64,000 bases of DNA, from positions 248,001 through 312,000 of the forward strand of contig WGNA01000002.1 of NCBI GenBank assembly GCA_016124755.1, in the 5' to 3' direction. Positions 18,636 through 27,850 of this stretch are shown in pieces. The position numbers and the translations under genes were made by a program. Numbering within the stretch: position 1 is the first letter of the stretch; each line of letters starts with the position of its first letter. This DNA comes from Bacteroidota bacterium (GTDB lineage: Bacteria; Bacteroidota; Bacteroidia; NS11-12g; UBA9320). The notes under the pieces are model-generated. The model was not told the DNA's origin, ran no database searches, and saw only the letters and a program-made list of their open reading frames with translations.

Positions 18636-20504
18636 CTAACTCAGAATGTGAAAAACACAAAAACTGCTGAGCCAGGCCAAAACCGTCATGTAAACAAACT
18701 GAATCGCGGGCCATTTCCACGAACCGGTTTCTTTGTAAACAACAGCAAGTGTACTCATGCACTGCATGGCAAATGCGTAGAAAATCATTAGAGAAAAAAT
18801 AACGGCGAGGGTATAAACCGGTTTACCTGTTTCCGGCCGGGTTTCACTCATCATTTTATCCCGAATGTGACCGAGGTTTTCCTCGTCGTCAACACTGTAG
18901 ATGGTGCTCATAGTGCCCACAAAAACTTCTCTTGCGGCAAAAGAGGTGAGCAAGGCTATTCCGATTTTCCAATTAAAGCCAACCGGTTCGATTACCGGTT
19001 CAATGGCTTTCCCAAAGTGTCCGGCATAAGACTGTTCTAAATTTTCGGTTGTTTGAGGCTGGTACCAGGGCTTGTTTATTCCCGGTCCGAAGCTCGCGAG
19101 AAACCAAAGCACAATAGAAACGATAATAATGATTTTCCCGGCTTCATAAACAAAACTTCTGCTTTTGTGCAGCACAATCATCCAAACGTTTTTCCATCTG
19201 GGAGGATGGTAAATTGGCAGTTCCATTATAAAGAAGTTGACCGACCGCTGCTCAAGAATAAACTTGAAAACCAATGCAGCCAGTAAACTCGCAACTGTGC
19301 CAATGATGTACATTATCAGCAGTGCAACGGCTTTCATGCTCACAAACCCGAAGAAGTAGGTATTGGGAACCGCCATAGAAATTAACAGAGTGTAAACCGG
19401 AAGTCTTGCCGAGCAACTCATTAACGGAGTTACCAAAATGGTAATCATGCGGTCTTTCCAGTTTTCGATATTCCGTGTTGCCATTATTGCAGGAATTGCG
19501 CATGCCGCCCCACTAAGAAGCGGAACAACCGATTTACCGTTTAAACCAAAGCCCCGGAGAATTTTATCCATTATAAAACTCACCCGGGCCATATATCCCG
19601 TGTCTTCCAGAATTGCCATAAAGAAAAACAGTATGGCAATTTGGGGAATGAAAACAATTACGCCGGACAGCCCTGCGACAATGCCATTAATCAAAAGACT
19701 TCTTCCCCAACCGGGCGACAAAACAGTCATAAGATAATTACCAATCCAGTCAAACGCATTTTCAATTTGAGTCATCGGCCATTCCGCCAGCTTAAACACA
19801 CTTTGAAATACGAGGAGCAGCACAATCAGAAAGATCAGATAACCCCAAACCGGGTGTGTTACGAGCGGGTCTATTTTAGATGTTATCAACTCGCGTGAAG
19901 ACTTGCGGGTGAGAACTTTTTCGAGCAGTCGTTTTATGGATGAATACCGCTCTTCGTGATTCGATAATGTATCTGTTCCAAATGAATAATGTGGTTTGAA
20001 TTGGGGTTGAATCAGAGCCTTTTTAATCTCATCAACTCCGTCTCCGTTTCGTGCGTTTGCAGACAGAACGCGAATTCCCAATTCCTTTTCCATCCGGTCG
20101 ATGTCGAACTCCATTCCTTTGAAAGTGGCAACATCGATCATATTCAGGACAAGAATCATGGGGATGTGGAGGTCGGCCAGTTGCGAAAAGAAGAATAGAT
20201 GTCGCTTGATGTTGGCGGAATCAGCGATGTACAGAATTACATCGGGTTTTTCTTTGTATTCCGGATGAAAAATTTCGAGTGCTAATTCTTCATCTTTTGA
20301 TTTGGGTTGAAGGCTGTAAGTGCCGGGAGTATCAATAATTTCAACCGAAACCCCATCAACCACCAGCTTACCGGATTTAGCCTCAATGGTAGTTCCCGGG
20401 ATGTTGGTTACTTTTTGATTCAGTCCGGTAAGACGATTAAAAATAGAGGATTTCCCGCAGTTTGGATTCCCTGATATCGCAACTTTAACTGTTCTGTTCT
20501 CCAC
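18636..20504 (-). CDS. feoB: Ferrous iron transporter FeoB
   Basis: 622-residue inner-membrane Fe(II) transporter. The N-terminal G domain shows G1 GNPNCGKS (12-19), G3 DTPG (58-61) and G4 NMID (121-124). A helical spacer and the membrane domain with two Gate-type segments follow; the Gate motif region contains CAIPAIMATR and SCSARLPVYTLL. It starts with GTG at 20504, overlapping the feoA stop by 1 nt, so translation is coupled. It is somewhat shorter than E. coli FeoB (about 770), mainly at the C-terminus. It converges on sprA with a 21-bp gap. Confidence 0.95.
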   Translation of the reverse strand: MENRTVKVAISGNPNCGKSSIFNRLTGLNQKVTNIPGTTIEAKSGKLVVDGVSVEIIDTPGTYSLQPKSKDEELALEIFHPEYKEKPDVILYIADSANIKRHLFFFSQLADLHIPMILVLNMIDVATFKGMEFDIDRMEKELGIRVLSANARNGDGVDEIKKALIQPQFKPHYSFGTDTLSNHEERYSSIKRLLEKVLTRKSSRELITSKIDPLVTHPVWGYLIFLIVLLLVFQSVFKLAEWPMTQIENAFDWIGNYLMTVLSPGWGRSLLINGIVAGLSGVIVFIPQIAILFFFMAILEDTGYMARVSFIMDKILRGFGLNGKSVVPLLSGAACAIPAIMATRNIENWKDRMITILVTPLMSCSARLPVYTLLISMAVPNTYFFGFVSMKAVALLIMYIIGTVASLLAALVFKFILEQRSVNFFIMELPIYHPPRWKNVWMIVLHKSRSFVYEAGKIIIIVSIVLWFLASFGPGINKPWYQPQTTENLEQSYAGHFGKAIEPVIEPVGFNWKIGIALLTSFAAREVFVGTMSTIYSVDDEENLGHIRDKMMSETRPETGKPVYTLAVIFSLMIFYAFAMQCMSTLAVVYKETGSWKWPAIQFVYMTVLAWLSSFCVFHILS

Positions 20505-20728
20505 TAAAATATCAGGTCAACTTCGATTGAATCTGCTTCTTTTTTTCTCATGCTCAGACAATAGCCATCAATGTCAAACGCAATTGGATCACCCAACGGA
20601 GCTTTTAGAAGAATTCGGATCTCGGTACCGGGAACACATCCCATCTCGAGTAATTTTTCTTTAAACTCCGATTCATTAACCTTTGAGATTATCGCGGTTT
20701 TGCCTTTTTGTAAAGCTGTTAGCAGCAT
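20504..20728 (-). CDS. feoA: FeoA-domain protein
   Basis: 74-residue SH3-like FeoA protein, partner of FeoB. Typical motifs are LLEMGCVPGTEIRIL, LGDPIAFDIDGYCLSMRK and EADSIEV. ATG 20728 (MLLTALQKG) is preferred over an upstream TTG at 20740. It is the first gene of the feoAB operon; upstream, 188 bp are shared divergently with the isocitrate dehydrogenase gene. No Fur-like site was recognised in this gap by eye. Confidence 0.92.
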   Translation of the reverse strand: MLLTALQKGKTAIISKVNESEFKEKLLEMGCVPGTEIRILLKAPLGDPIAFDIDGYCLSMRKKEADSIEVDLIF

Positions 20729-20892
20729 GATCGCGCGCAAATTTGAATATTATTTAGAACAATTTAAAATAAAACCAGACTGATGGTTGTCATCCGGCGA
20801 ATGATATTAAAACCGGACTGGGTATTTCACCAAGAAATTGGTTTTTGTGCCATATAGAAGTTGCCACATTAGATGGGTATAAACACAAATTC

Positions 20893-20900
20893 TACTTTTG
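20893..20900 (+). promoter_or_regulatory. Bacteroidota -7 promoter element upstream of icd
   Basis: TACTTTTG is an exact match to TAnnTTTG and is followed by CCGC, 17 nt before the ATG. No good TTTG was found at the -33 position, so only the -7 half is supported. Confidence 0.45.
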
Positions 20901-20916
20901 CCGCAAAATTCAAGAC

Positions 20917-22374
20917 ATGTCGAACAAGTTGACAATCTCTGTTGCTTCTGGTGATGGAATCGGTTCCGAAATTATGGAAGCTGTAATTTCAATTTTCAAC
21001 GCTGCTGAAGTTCCGTTGAATTATGAAATCATCGGGATGGGTAAAAAATACTATGATGAAGGCTATGGTAACGGTATGACACCGGAAGCCATGGAAAGTA
21101 TTGAACGAAACGGTGTTTTGTTTAAGGGTCCGATGGAAACGCCCAAGGGGAAAGGTGTCAAGAGTATTAATGTAACTGCCCGAAAAGTTTGGAGTACTTA
21201 TGCCAACCGACGGCATTTTAAAACGATACACGGTGTCGATACACTTTATTCTAATGCGGGAATTCCGGTAGATATAACGGTGATTCGGGAAAATATAGAA
21301 GACACTTACGGGGGTATTGAACACATGCTGAGTAATGATGTGGCATTAAGCCGAAGAATTATTACCAGACAAGGTTGTGAGCAGGTGATAAAATTCGCAT
21401 TTGAAATGGCACGTAAAGAGGGTTTTAAAAAAATCACATGCGGCCATAAAGCGAACATCATGAAGTTGACGGATGGATTGTTTCTCGAAGTATTTAATGA
21501 GGTTGCACAATCGTATCCGGAAATTCAAACCGAGGATGTAATTGTTGATGCGCTTTGTATGAAGCTGGTTCAACGACCACAGGATTTTGAGGTGGTTGTA
21601 CTAACAAATTTTCAGGGAGACATTGTTTCAGATTTGTGTGCGGGTTTGGTCGGCGGACTTGGTTTTGCTCCTTCGACAAATGTTGGTGACAATATCTCAA
21701 TCTTCGAAGCAGTGCATGGGACAGCACCGGACATCGCTGGAAAAAATCTCGCGAATCCGACTTCTCTTTTACTGAGTGGCGTAATGATGTTGAGACATAT
21801 TGGACTTTTTAAAGAAGCCGCATTAATTGAAGATGCATTGATGTATACGCTGGAATCCGGAGTTCACACAGGTGATTTCGGTGATAAATCGATTCCTTCT
21901 GTTGGTACGAAAGAGTTTGCAGCCGCAGTAATTGGCGCACTCGGCAAGCAACCAGAAGGCGGAAGTTCAAGAAAGGCACTTGCAGATCGTGTGGATTTCA
22001 GACCACCGACAAGGCCGCTTCAACAAAAGGTAATGAAAGGCAAAGAATGCAAAGTTGAGATTGAAGGAATTGATGTGTTTTTTGTTTCGGAAGACATTGC
22101 GGCAGACATAGCGCCCCGTATTGAATCTAAATTACCTGAAAATGTGCGGTTAGTTTCGCTTACGAATCGCGGAACAATTGTGTGGCCCGAAGGTTCTGTT
22201 TACACCGAATGTTCAACCGGTTATGGAGCCCGCATTGTAGGGAAAGGTTTAGGTAAACAGGAGTATTGGTCGGTAATGGAAGAACTGGATGAGGTTATTG
22301 AAATTTCATCAACCGAGTTTCTTCATGTTATCGACGGAAAAAGTGCTTATTCAAAAGGTCAGGGTGAAATTTGA
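20917..22374 (+). CDS. icd: NADP-type isocitrate dehydrogenase, Thermus/Rickettsia-like long form
   Basis: 485-residue decarboxylating beta-hydroxyacid dehydrogenase. Substrate-binding residues lie in the KSINVTARKVW stretch, metal Asp residues in NFQGDIVSDLCAGLVGGLGF, and the nucleotide site in EAVHGTAPDIAGKNLANPTS. The catalytic core (about 1-335) is followed by a C-terminal extension of about 150 residues, the architecture of Thermus thermophilus and Rickettsia IDH, and distinct from E. coli Icd and the monomeric enzyme found in many Bacteroidota. ATG 20917 is preferred over 20845 because it matches the family N-terminus (MSNKLTISVASGDGIGSEI). It catalyses isocitrate to 2-oxoglutarate in the TCA cycle; NADP preference is inferred from the subgroup only. 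Confidence 0.88.
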   Translation: MSNKLTISVASGDGIGSEIMEAVISIFNAAEVPLNYEIIGMGKKYYDEGYGNGMTPEAMESIERNGVLFKGPMETPKGKGVKSINVTARKVWSTYANRRHFKTIHGVDTLYSNAGIPVDITVIRENIEDTYGGIEHMLSNDVALSRRIITRQGCEQVIKFAFEMARKEGFKKITCGHKANIMKLTDGLFLEVFNEVAQSYPEIQTEDVIVDALCMKLVQRPQDFEVVVLTNFQGDIVSDLCAGLVGGLGFAPSTNVGDNISIFEAVHGTAPDIAGKNLANPTSLLLSGVMMLRHIGLFKEAALIEDALMYTLESGVHTGDFGDKSIPSVGTKEFAAAVIGALGKQPEGGSSRKALADRVDFRPPTRPLQQKVMKGKECKVEIEGIDVFFVSEDIAADIAPRIESKLPENVRLVSLTNRGTIVWPEGSVYTECSTGYGARIVGKGLGKQEYWSVMEELDEVIEISSTEFLHVIDGKSAYSKGQGEI

Positions 22375-22480
22375 TAAATTTTCCTACCATTAAATTGTAG
22401 ACTATTACGGATATAAATCATTACCGTTTTAATTTCTGCCTTTAAGGTTAGTAACTATCTTTACCTCCGCAAGAATATCT

Positions 22481-23590
22481 ATGCAATCGGGGGTAGAAAT
22501 TTCCAAATATTTCAGTTTTCGAAGGATCATTTTACCCTTGATTCTGGGTTTTGGAGTAGCCCTTTATTTTGTTTCAAAAGATGGTTTTTATTTAAAAGAA
22601 CTAAAGGAAATCGAATGGCAGAAACACAGCCTAATTTGGTTAATTGCTTCTGTATTGATGATGGTTCTGCGCGATCTCGGCTATATCTGGAGACTGAGAA
22701 TTTTATCAGAGAAAGAATTGAGTTGGAAACAGTGCTTTCAGATAATTGTACTCTGGGAGTTCTCATCTTCAATTTCGCCCGGAGCTATTGGCGGAACAGC
22801 AGCGGCGGTAGTTATTATGGCGCAGGAACATTTGCGATCGGGATTAACAACCGCGATTGTTTTGGTTACATCTTTTTTGGATGAATTGTTTTACATCTTA
22901 AGTGTTCCGTTGATTGTTATTTTCATTGGACTCAATTCACTTATTCCGGAATTTCACAATGAAACATTTCAGTCTGTCGTAAATGCCGGGAATCTCAAAA
23001 TATTCTTTTTAGGAGGGTATATTTTTCTTTTTCTCTGGACTCTTTTTTTAGCGATAACATTATTCATCAAACCCGAATTTTCCAAAAGAATAATTGTATC
23101 GGTTTTAAAATTCAGACCCTTTCGAAGATTCAGAAGAAGAGGACAAAAACTGGCAGATGATCTGGTTATTTCTTCCCGTGAATTGAGAGATAAAGGAATG
23201 AAGTTCTGGTATCGGGCATTTGCGGCAACCATATTAACCTGGACTGCCAGATTTTTAGTGGTGAATTGTCTTATTATGATTTTTGTTTCGACCGACCAAC
23301 ATGTAATTATTTACGGCAGGCAATTAGTGATGTGGGTGATTTTGCTAATCGCCATTACACCGGGTGGTTCGGGGGTTGCAGAATTATTGTTTACCGCATT
23401 TTTGGGAAATTTTTTACCATCCGGAAGTATAGCACGATTGGTTTCAATACTCTGGAGACTCATTAGTTATTACCCGTATATTTTACTGGGTTTTATTATT
23501 CTGCCTATTTGGGAGAAACGGGTGGGTTTGTATGAAAAAATAAAAAGAAGAATTCCAAAAATCAGGAAGGATCGTTTAACAGAGACTTAA
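22481..23590 (+). CDS. LPG-synthase/flippase-type integral membrane protein (UPF0104, AglD/MprF-like)
   Basis: 369 residues with about eight hydrophobic segments. Motifs typical of the lysylphosphatidylglycerol-synthase transmembrane family are present: ISPGAIGGTAAAVVIMAQEH and TPGGSGVAELLFTAFLG. It lacks the cytoplasmic transferase domain of MprF, so it is more likely a stand-alone lipid translocase/flippase-type protein than an aminoacyl-phosphatidylglycerol synthase. A TATCTTTA element (22456-22463) lies 17 nt upstream. The 3' end overlaps the convergent response-regulator gene by 29 nt. Confidence 0.82.
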   Translation: MQSGVEISKYFSFRRIILPLILGFGVALYFVSKDGFYLKELKEIEWQKHSLIWLIASVLMMVLRDLGYIWRLRILSEKELSWKQCFQIIVLWEFSSSISPGAIGGTAAAVVIMAQEHLRSGLTTAIVLVTSFLDELFYILSVPLIVIFIGLNSLIPEFHNETFQSVVNAGNLKIFFLGGYIFLFLWTLFLAITLFIKPEFSKRIIVSVLKFRPFRRFRRRGQKLADDLVISSRELRDKGMKFWYRAFAATILTWTARFLVVNCLIMIFVSTDQHVIIYGRQLVMWVILLIAITPGGSGVAELLFTAFLGNFLPSGSIARLVSILWRLISYYPYILLGFIILPIWEKRVGLYEKIKRRIPKIRKDRLTET

Positions 23591-23927
23591 GATGCTCGGT
23601 GTTCAACGGTTTTTCCCAAAGCTTTATAGACGGATTAAGTGCCTGATATTTCTTTTCATCTAATGGGTGAACGGACGCAGACAGAACGATCATGTGCGGT
23701 TCTTTTTCACCTTTATCAATTACAGTTTTTAATACATCATACCCGGATAATTCCGGCATCTGATTGTCAACAATAATTACTTTAACATCGTGTTCACCTT
23801 CAAGATGTGAAAGAGCTTCGTGCGGTCTGGTAAAGGTTAAAACGTCGTGATTAATCCCACTGGTTTCGATGAGTTTCCGATTAATGAAAACATCCATCTC
23901 GTTATCGTCAAGCAGCAAGATCGCCAT
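23562..23927 (-). CDS. Single-domain response regulator (CheY-like)
   Basis: 121 residues, a receiver domain only. It has the acidic pair DDNE at 7-10, phospho-acceptor D54 (IIVDNQMP), S83 in the Thr/Ser switch position and K106 (EKPL). It is the last gene of a five-gene minus-strand operon, overlapping its upstream neighbour (receiver-pseudokinase) by 20 nt. There is no output domain, so it should act by protein-protein interaction, perhaps as a phosphate sink or shuttle for the 7TM kinase encoded two genes upstream. Its 3' end overlaps the convergent flippase-like gene. Confidence 0.9.
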   Translation of the reverse strand: MAILLLDDNEMDVFINRKLIETSGINHDVLTFTRPHEALSHLEGEHDVKVIIVDNQMPELSGYDVLKTVIDKGEKEPHMIVLSASVHPLDEKKYQALNPSIKLWEKPLNTEHLKSLLNDPS

Positions 23928-25014
23928 TGTTTTTATTCTGGTTTGGTATTAAAAGGGTGTAGCTAGTACCGGCATTTGGGACAGAATCTATTTCAAGTGA
24001 ACCTCCGAGATTTTGAATAGCTTCCTTCACCAGATAAAGAGTTATACTGTTGCGACCTTTACCTGAAATCATGGCATCAAATAGTGAATCAGAAAGATCT
24101 TCTTCAACCGCTTTTCCATTGTCGGTAAATACGATTTGAACTCCGGTGTCTGTGTTGGCAATTTCAATATCGATATCAACGGATGTTTGTCCGGGATTGA
24201 GGTTGTTCAACGCATGTGAAATAAGATTGTTAAACACCAACTGAACCTTATAATTATCGGAAAACAATACGGCTTTTGAAGGATTCGAGATTCGTATATT
24301 GAGTCTGGAAGTATCAATAATAGCTTCCATATTATCACTGGTTAAACGAACGGCTTCCTCCAGATCAATTTCTTCAACATCGCTTAAATGTCTTCGGCTG
24401 TTGTAATGGTTAATAATATTTCTGAGTTGTAAATCAATTTCCACAATACCTTTTTCTAGCAATGGAAGATATTCGGCAGGATCAATTTCTGAGGTTCCGC
24501 TCATCATAAGTCTCACAATTCCATGCATGGAAACAAGCGTGCTTCTCATTTCATTGGAGGCAGTATGTATAAATTTATTGAGATGGTCTAATGCTATCTC
24601 GACTTTCTTTTGTTTTTGCGTAAGATCTTTTCGGGTATCATAAATTTCGATAGCAGAAAGGATCGTTTGCCGCAGGTCATGTTCGTTCCAGGGTTTTGAA
24701 AGGAATCGATAAACGCGCGCACGATTGATAGAATCAATCATCGCTTTCTGATCAGCAAAACCGGTTAAAATAATGCGGATGGGGTCCGGGTGTTCTGCTA
24801 AAATACTTTCGAAAAACTCTATTCCGGTTGCACCTTGCATGCGGTGGTCACTTATGATTACCTTAATTGTGGGGTTTTCATCTAGAATTGTTCGTGCAAC
24901 TTCCGCATCAGTAGCAGTATGTATAAAGTACTCTCGTCTGAATAAAGCTCTGAACGCAATGAGGTTGGGTTCCTCATCATCGATGTACATTATTTCGTTG
25001 TCCCGGTTTTTCAT
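23908..25014 (-). CDS. Receiver domain fused to a degenerate histidine-kinase module
   Basis: 368 residues. The N-terminal receiver (1-125) looks active: DDEE at 12-15, D56 in IISDHRM, T84 and K107. The C-terminal part follows histidine-kinase layout but key residues are altered. The H-box reads SNEMRSTL, with N154 where the phosphorylated His should be. The N-box reads NNLISHALNN, with H267 at the usual Mg-binding Asn. The glycine loops are DNGKA and SGKGRNS rather than DNGxGI and GTGLGL. It is therefore probably a pseudokinase that dimerises or relays, controlled by receiver phosphorylation. It overlaps the 7TM kinase gene by 4 nt and the following receiver by 20 nt. Confidence 0.88.
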   Translation of the reverse strand: MKNRDNEIMYIDDEEPNLIAFRALFRREYFIHTATDAEVARTILDENPTIKVIISDHRMQGATGIEFFESILAEHPDPIRIILTGFADQKAMIDSINRARVYRFLSKPWNEHDLRQTILSAIEIYDTRKDLTQKQKKVEIALDHLNKFIHTASNEMRSTLVSMHGIVRLMMSGTSEIDPAEYLPLLEKGIVEIDLQLRNIINHYNSRRHLSDVEEIDLEEAVRLTSDNMEAIIDTSRLNIRISNPSKAVLFSDNYKVQLVFNNLISHALNNLNPGQTSVDIDIEIANTDTGVQIVFTDNGKAVEEDLSDSLFDAMISGKGRNSITLYLVKEAIQNLGGSLEIDSVPNAGTSYTLLIPNQNKNNGDLAA

Positions 25015-27152
25015 TTTGTGTTGCTTCCAGGTATTGATATTACAAAGGTAGTTCCTTCACCCCGAGTGCTGGAAACTTCGATTTTACCAGAGTGTTTTTC
25101 AATGATACCATATGAAATTGAAAGCCCCAAGCCTGTACCTTCTCCAACATCTTTTGTTGTAAAAAACGGATCAAAAATATTAGTAATAATTTCATCCGGA
25201 ATACCATTGCCATTATCTGTGGTGGTTATTTTTATTTCACCATCGACGTACTCGGTAGAGATAGTTAGCAATCCCTGAGGAGTATCACCCCATTTGTCGC
25301 GTATTGCATCAATTGAGTTATCGATCAGATTCATGAAAACCTGATTAAGTTTACCTAACTGACATTTCACTTTCGGGATTTTGCCATACGTAACATCAAC
25401 TTTTATATTTCTTAACTGGCTTTTTAGAATTGTAATGGTGGATCTGAGTCCGTCATTGATATCGGAAAGCTTTAGTTCTTCCTCATCAGTTCTGGAAAAA
25501 TTCTTTAGTCCGGTAACTATTTCACTCGTTCGTTTTGCCCCTTCTTCTATTCCATCAATAAGTTGATTTATTTCCTGAATGCTATAATTAATATCGAGAT
25601 CCTGAGCTTCTGCAATTATTTTTTTCAATTCAGGAATCTCATTTTGATCGGCATAATGATTATACTGATTTAAGATATGAAGAACATCCTTGATATCATT
25701 TCTAAGAGGATCAACATTGGAAGAAACAAAGTTTATCGGGTTATTGATTTCGTGTGCGATGCCAGCTGTTAACTGACCAAGAGAAGCCATTTTCTCTGCT
25801 TCAATAAGCTGACCCTGAGTTGCTTTCAGATTTGCCAAAGTTTCGTTCAGATCGTTATTAGTAATTTCCAGCACTCTTGTTCTTTCAGCTACTTTTTGTT
25901 CCAGTTCCCTGTTCAGATTTTCGGTAAGATCCCGGTTTTTACGCATTTCTTCGAGCATTTGTCTTTGAGAATCTTCCCGTTCTTTTTTTAGCGTATTAAT
26001 TCTATCGGCAAGTGCGAAGGAGAGTAGAATTGTTTCCAAGGCAGAGCCAATGGTCATAGAGTAATTGGTGATTATATTGTACTGTAAAACATTCAGGTCT
26101 TTCAAGACAAATAAAATTACACCAACTAAAAAAAATGACCACGCAAAGAATAAATACTTTGCAGAAGTAAGACCTTTCCTTGCAAGGATCAAGCTGGTTA
26201 TGATAACATACAAAGCCGAAACAGCACCTGCGATTCTTAGAATTAATGAAGAAATCGCAATACCTCCAGATATCCCTATTATTATTCCAACTATACAAAT
26301 GGAAATAAAACCAAAAACAATATAAGTAGATGACTTGAAGTGACTTCGCATGTCTAGGAAATAGAAAACATACAACATGCCAACTACTATTGTAAGAAGT
26401 GGGAAAAGAACGATAGAGATATCAGGAAAATATGTGGAATATGGCCATATGTATTTATTTGAATAACCTAAAAGTGAAGCCTGCCCAATAAACAATATTA
26501 CAATATTGATAAAATATAAAATATATATGTTGTCTTTTAATGATAAATAAATAAAGAAATTATGAAACAACATAACAATCATGATTCCTGCAAATATGCC
26601 AAAGAATACCTCTCTAAGCATACTCCGCTCTGAAATCACTTTTTGAGAACCCAAATAGATTGGTAATATAATTTCATCTTTACTTTGCACAACAATACAT
26701 ACAGAAACAGAATCGCCTTTATTGCATAAGAAATTAAATGTTGGGTGAGGGTCTTGAATTTCCCGGTGTTTAAAATTTGCGCCTTCGGTTATTTCAGTTA
26801 GCAATTTGTTGTTTAGATAGAATTTCACTAGATCAAGACTTGGTTTTGCTATTTCAATTCTAAGATTGTTAGAATTAGAATTGTTCAATATGTGGAATTT
26901 TAGTACATGAATGCTGGGGTCAAATCCGAGGTTGAGAACTGACTTATTCGAATGTTTCCATTCGGACATGCGGTTTTCTGTTTTAAATAAATCGTAAACT
27001 AAACTATCACTGGTTATTGAGGTATAACTGACATATTTACCAACAAGAATTGCTTCATCAGATTTAATATATTCAACCGTGTTAGCTTTTGTATTTGAAT
27101 AAAATAAATTGGTGATTAAAAGTAGGATCGATAAGCGGAAAATATTAATCAT
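25011..27152 (-). CDS. 7TMR-DISM sensor histidine kinase
   Basis: 713 residues. The order is: signal peptide (1-24); extracytoplasmic 7TMR-DISM type-2 sensor domain (about 30-165, a jelly-roll-like ligand-binding fold); seven transmembrane helices (about 180-385); coiled coil (390-450, EEMRKNRDLTENLNRELEQK); dimerisation/phosphotransfer domain with H467 in GIAHEINNPINF; and an intact catalytic ATPase domain with N-box N612, DNGNG 646-650, DPFFTTK and GTGLGLS 672-678. Its partners are encoded in the same operon: the receiver-pseudokinase (4-nt overlap downstream) and the acyltransferase-like gene (8-nt overlap upstream). DISM domains are thought to bind carbohydrates or other small molecules; the ligand is unknown. 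Confidence 0.93.
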   Translation of the reverse strand: MINIFRLSILLLITNLFYSNTKANTVEYIKSDEAILVGKYVSYTSITSDSLVYDLFKTENRMSEWKHSNKSVLNLGFDPSIHVLKFHILNNSNSNNLRIEIAKPSLDLVKFYLNNKLLTEITEGANFKHREIQDPHPTFNFLCNKGDSVSVCIVVQSKDEIILPIYLGSQKVISERSMLREVFFGIFAGIMIVMLFHNFFIYLSLKDNIYILYFINIVILFIGQASLLGYSNKYIWPYSTYFPDISIVLFPLLTIVVGMLYVFYFLDMRSHFKSSTYIVFGFISICIVGIIIGISGGIAISSLILRIAGAVSALYVIITSLILARKGLTSAKYLFFAWSFFLVGVILFVLKDLNVLQYNIITNYSMTIGSALETILLSFALADRINTLKKEREDSQRQMLEEMRKNRDLTENLNRELEQKVAERTRVLEITNNDLNETLANLKATQGQLIEAEKMASLGQLTAGIAHEINNPINFVSSNVDPLRNDIKDVLHILNQYNHYADQNEIPELKKIIAEAQDLDINYSIQEINQLIDGIEEGAKRTSEIVTGLKNFSRTDEEELKLSDINDGLRSTITILKSQLRNIKVDVTYGKIPKVKCQLGKLNQVFMNLIDNSIDAIRDKWGDTPQGLLTISTEYVDGEIKITTTDNGNGIPDEIITNIFDPFFTTKDVGEGTGLGLSISYGIIEKHSGKIEVSSTRGEGTTFVISIPGSNTK

Positions 27153-27843
27153 TTTTAACTAATTGGGTGTTAATACTTAGTTTTAGTAATTCATTGGTTA
27201 CAATCAATTCAATTTCGGAATTTGGAGTAATTCTGAGACTACTAATGAAGGATTTTTCTTTAGATGACGTTGTAGGTAAAAGAATACAATCTTCAATACA
27301 AACTACTCTAGCTATATAATCATTGGTAGGATATGTAAAATCTCCATTATTGCCAAAATCTTCTCGTATTCGAAATCCTGCTGGTTCAAATAGATACATT
27401 GAATAATCTGAGGCAAGACCAGTTAGTTTGGTTACCGAAAGCTGGTTTAGTATTGCAATTGAACTATTTACTAAAACCCAACTAATGCCTTTGCCTTTTA
27501 TCGAATTATCATTCCATAAACCGCATTGTTCAGCGATTCCATTTTCTAAATTTGATCTAATGAATTTATGAACAGCGGGATCTGTTTTCCCAACTCCATT
27601 TTCCATCGGAAGTGGAATTATTCCATTTGCTTTATGAATCCGTATTCCTCCCACCATTTCACCTAGTGAATTTACGGCCACAATACAGTAACAATCTGGG
27701 TTCAAAGGCCAATCTGGCAGATTGGATGCAATAGTCCTAATACCAAATTGGGTTAAAACTCTGGTATGACCTTCAATGTATTTTTCACACAAAATAGGAT
27801 GTTTTGGTGCTTGAAAAAGCAATATTTGAAAAGAATTATCCAT
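27145..27843 (-). CDS. GNAT-fold N-acyltransferase-like protein
   Basis: 232 residues, no signal peptide. The layout fits a GNAT fold: a central strand CYCIVAVNSLGEMVGGIRIH (51-70), a conserved AEQCGLWNDNSIKGKGIS segment (104-121) in which IKGKG resembles the acyl-CoA pyrophosphate loop but lacks the usual first Arg/Gln, and a C-terminal strand-helix ending EPAGFRI. The 'E..GLWv' arrangement recalls autoinducer-synthase/FeeM-like N-acyl amino acid synthases, so an acyl-CoA or acyl-ACP donor is possible. It lies 7 nt after the ThiF-nitroreductase gene and overlaps the sensor kinase. Assignment from the pattern only; substrate unknown. Confidence 0.6.
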   Translation of the reverse strand: MDNSFQILLFQAPKHPILCEKYIEGHTRVLTQFGIRTIASNLPDWPLNPDCYCIVAVNSLGEMVGGIRIHKANGIIPLPMENGVGKTDPAVHKFIRSNLENGIAEQCGLWNDNSIKGKGISWVLVNSSIAILNQLSVTKLTGLASDYSMYLFEPAGFRIREDFGNNGDFTYPTNDYIARVVCIEDCILLPTTSSKEKSFISSLRITPNSEIELIVTNELLKLSINTQLVKND

Positions 27844-27850
27844 TCAGGAT

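Noticed and set aside
18636-20504. FeoB as a truncated pseudogene because it is shorter than the E. coli protein
   Set aside because: All G-domain and membrane motifs are intact and the frame is uninterrupted; shorter C-termini are common in this family.
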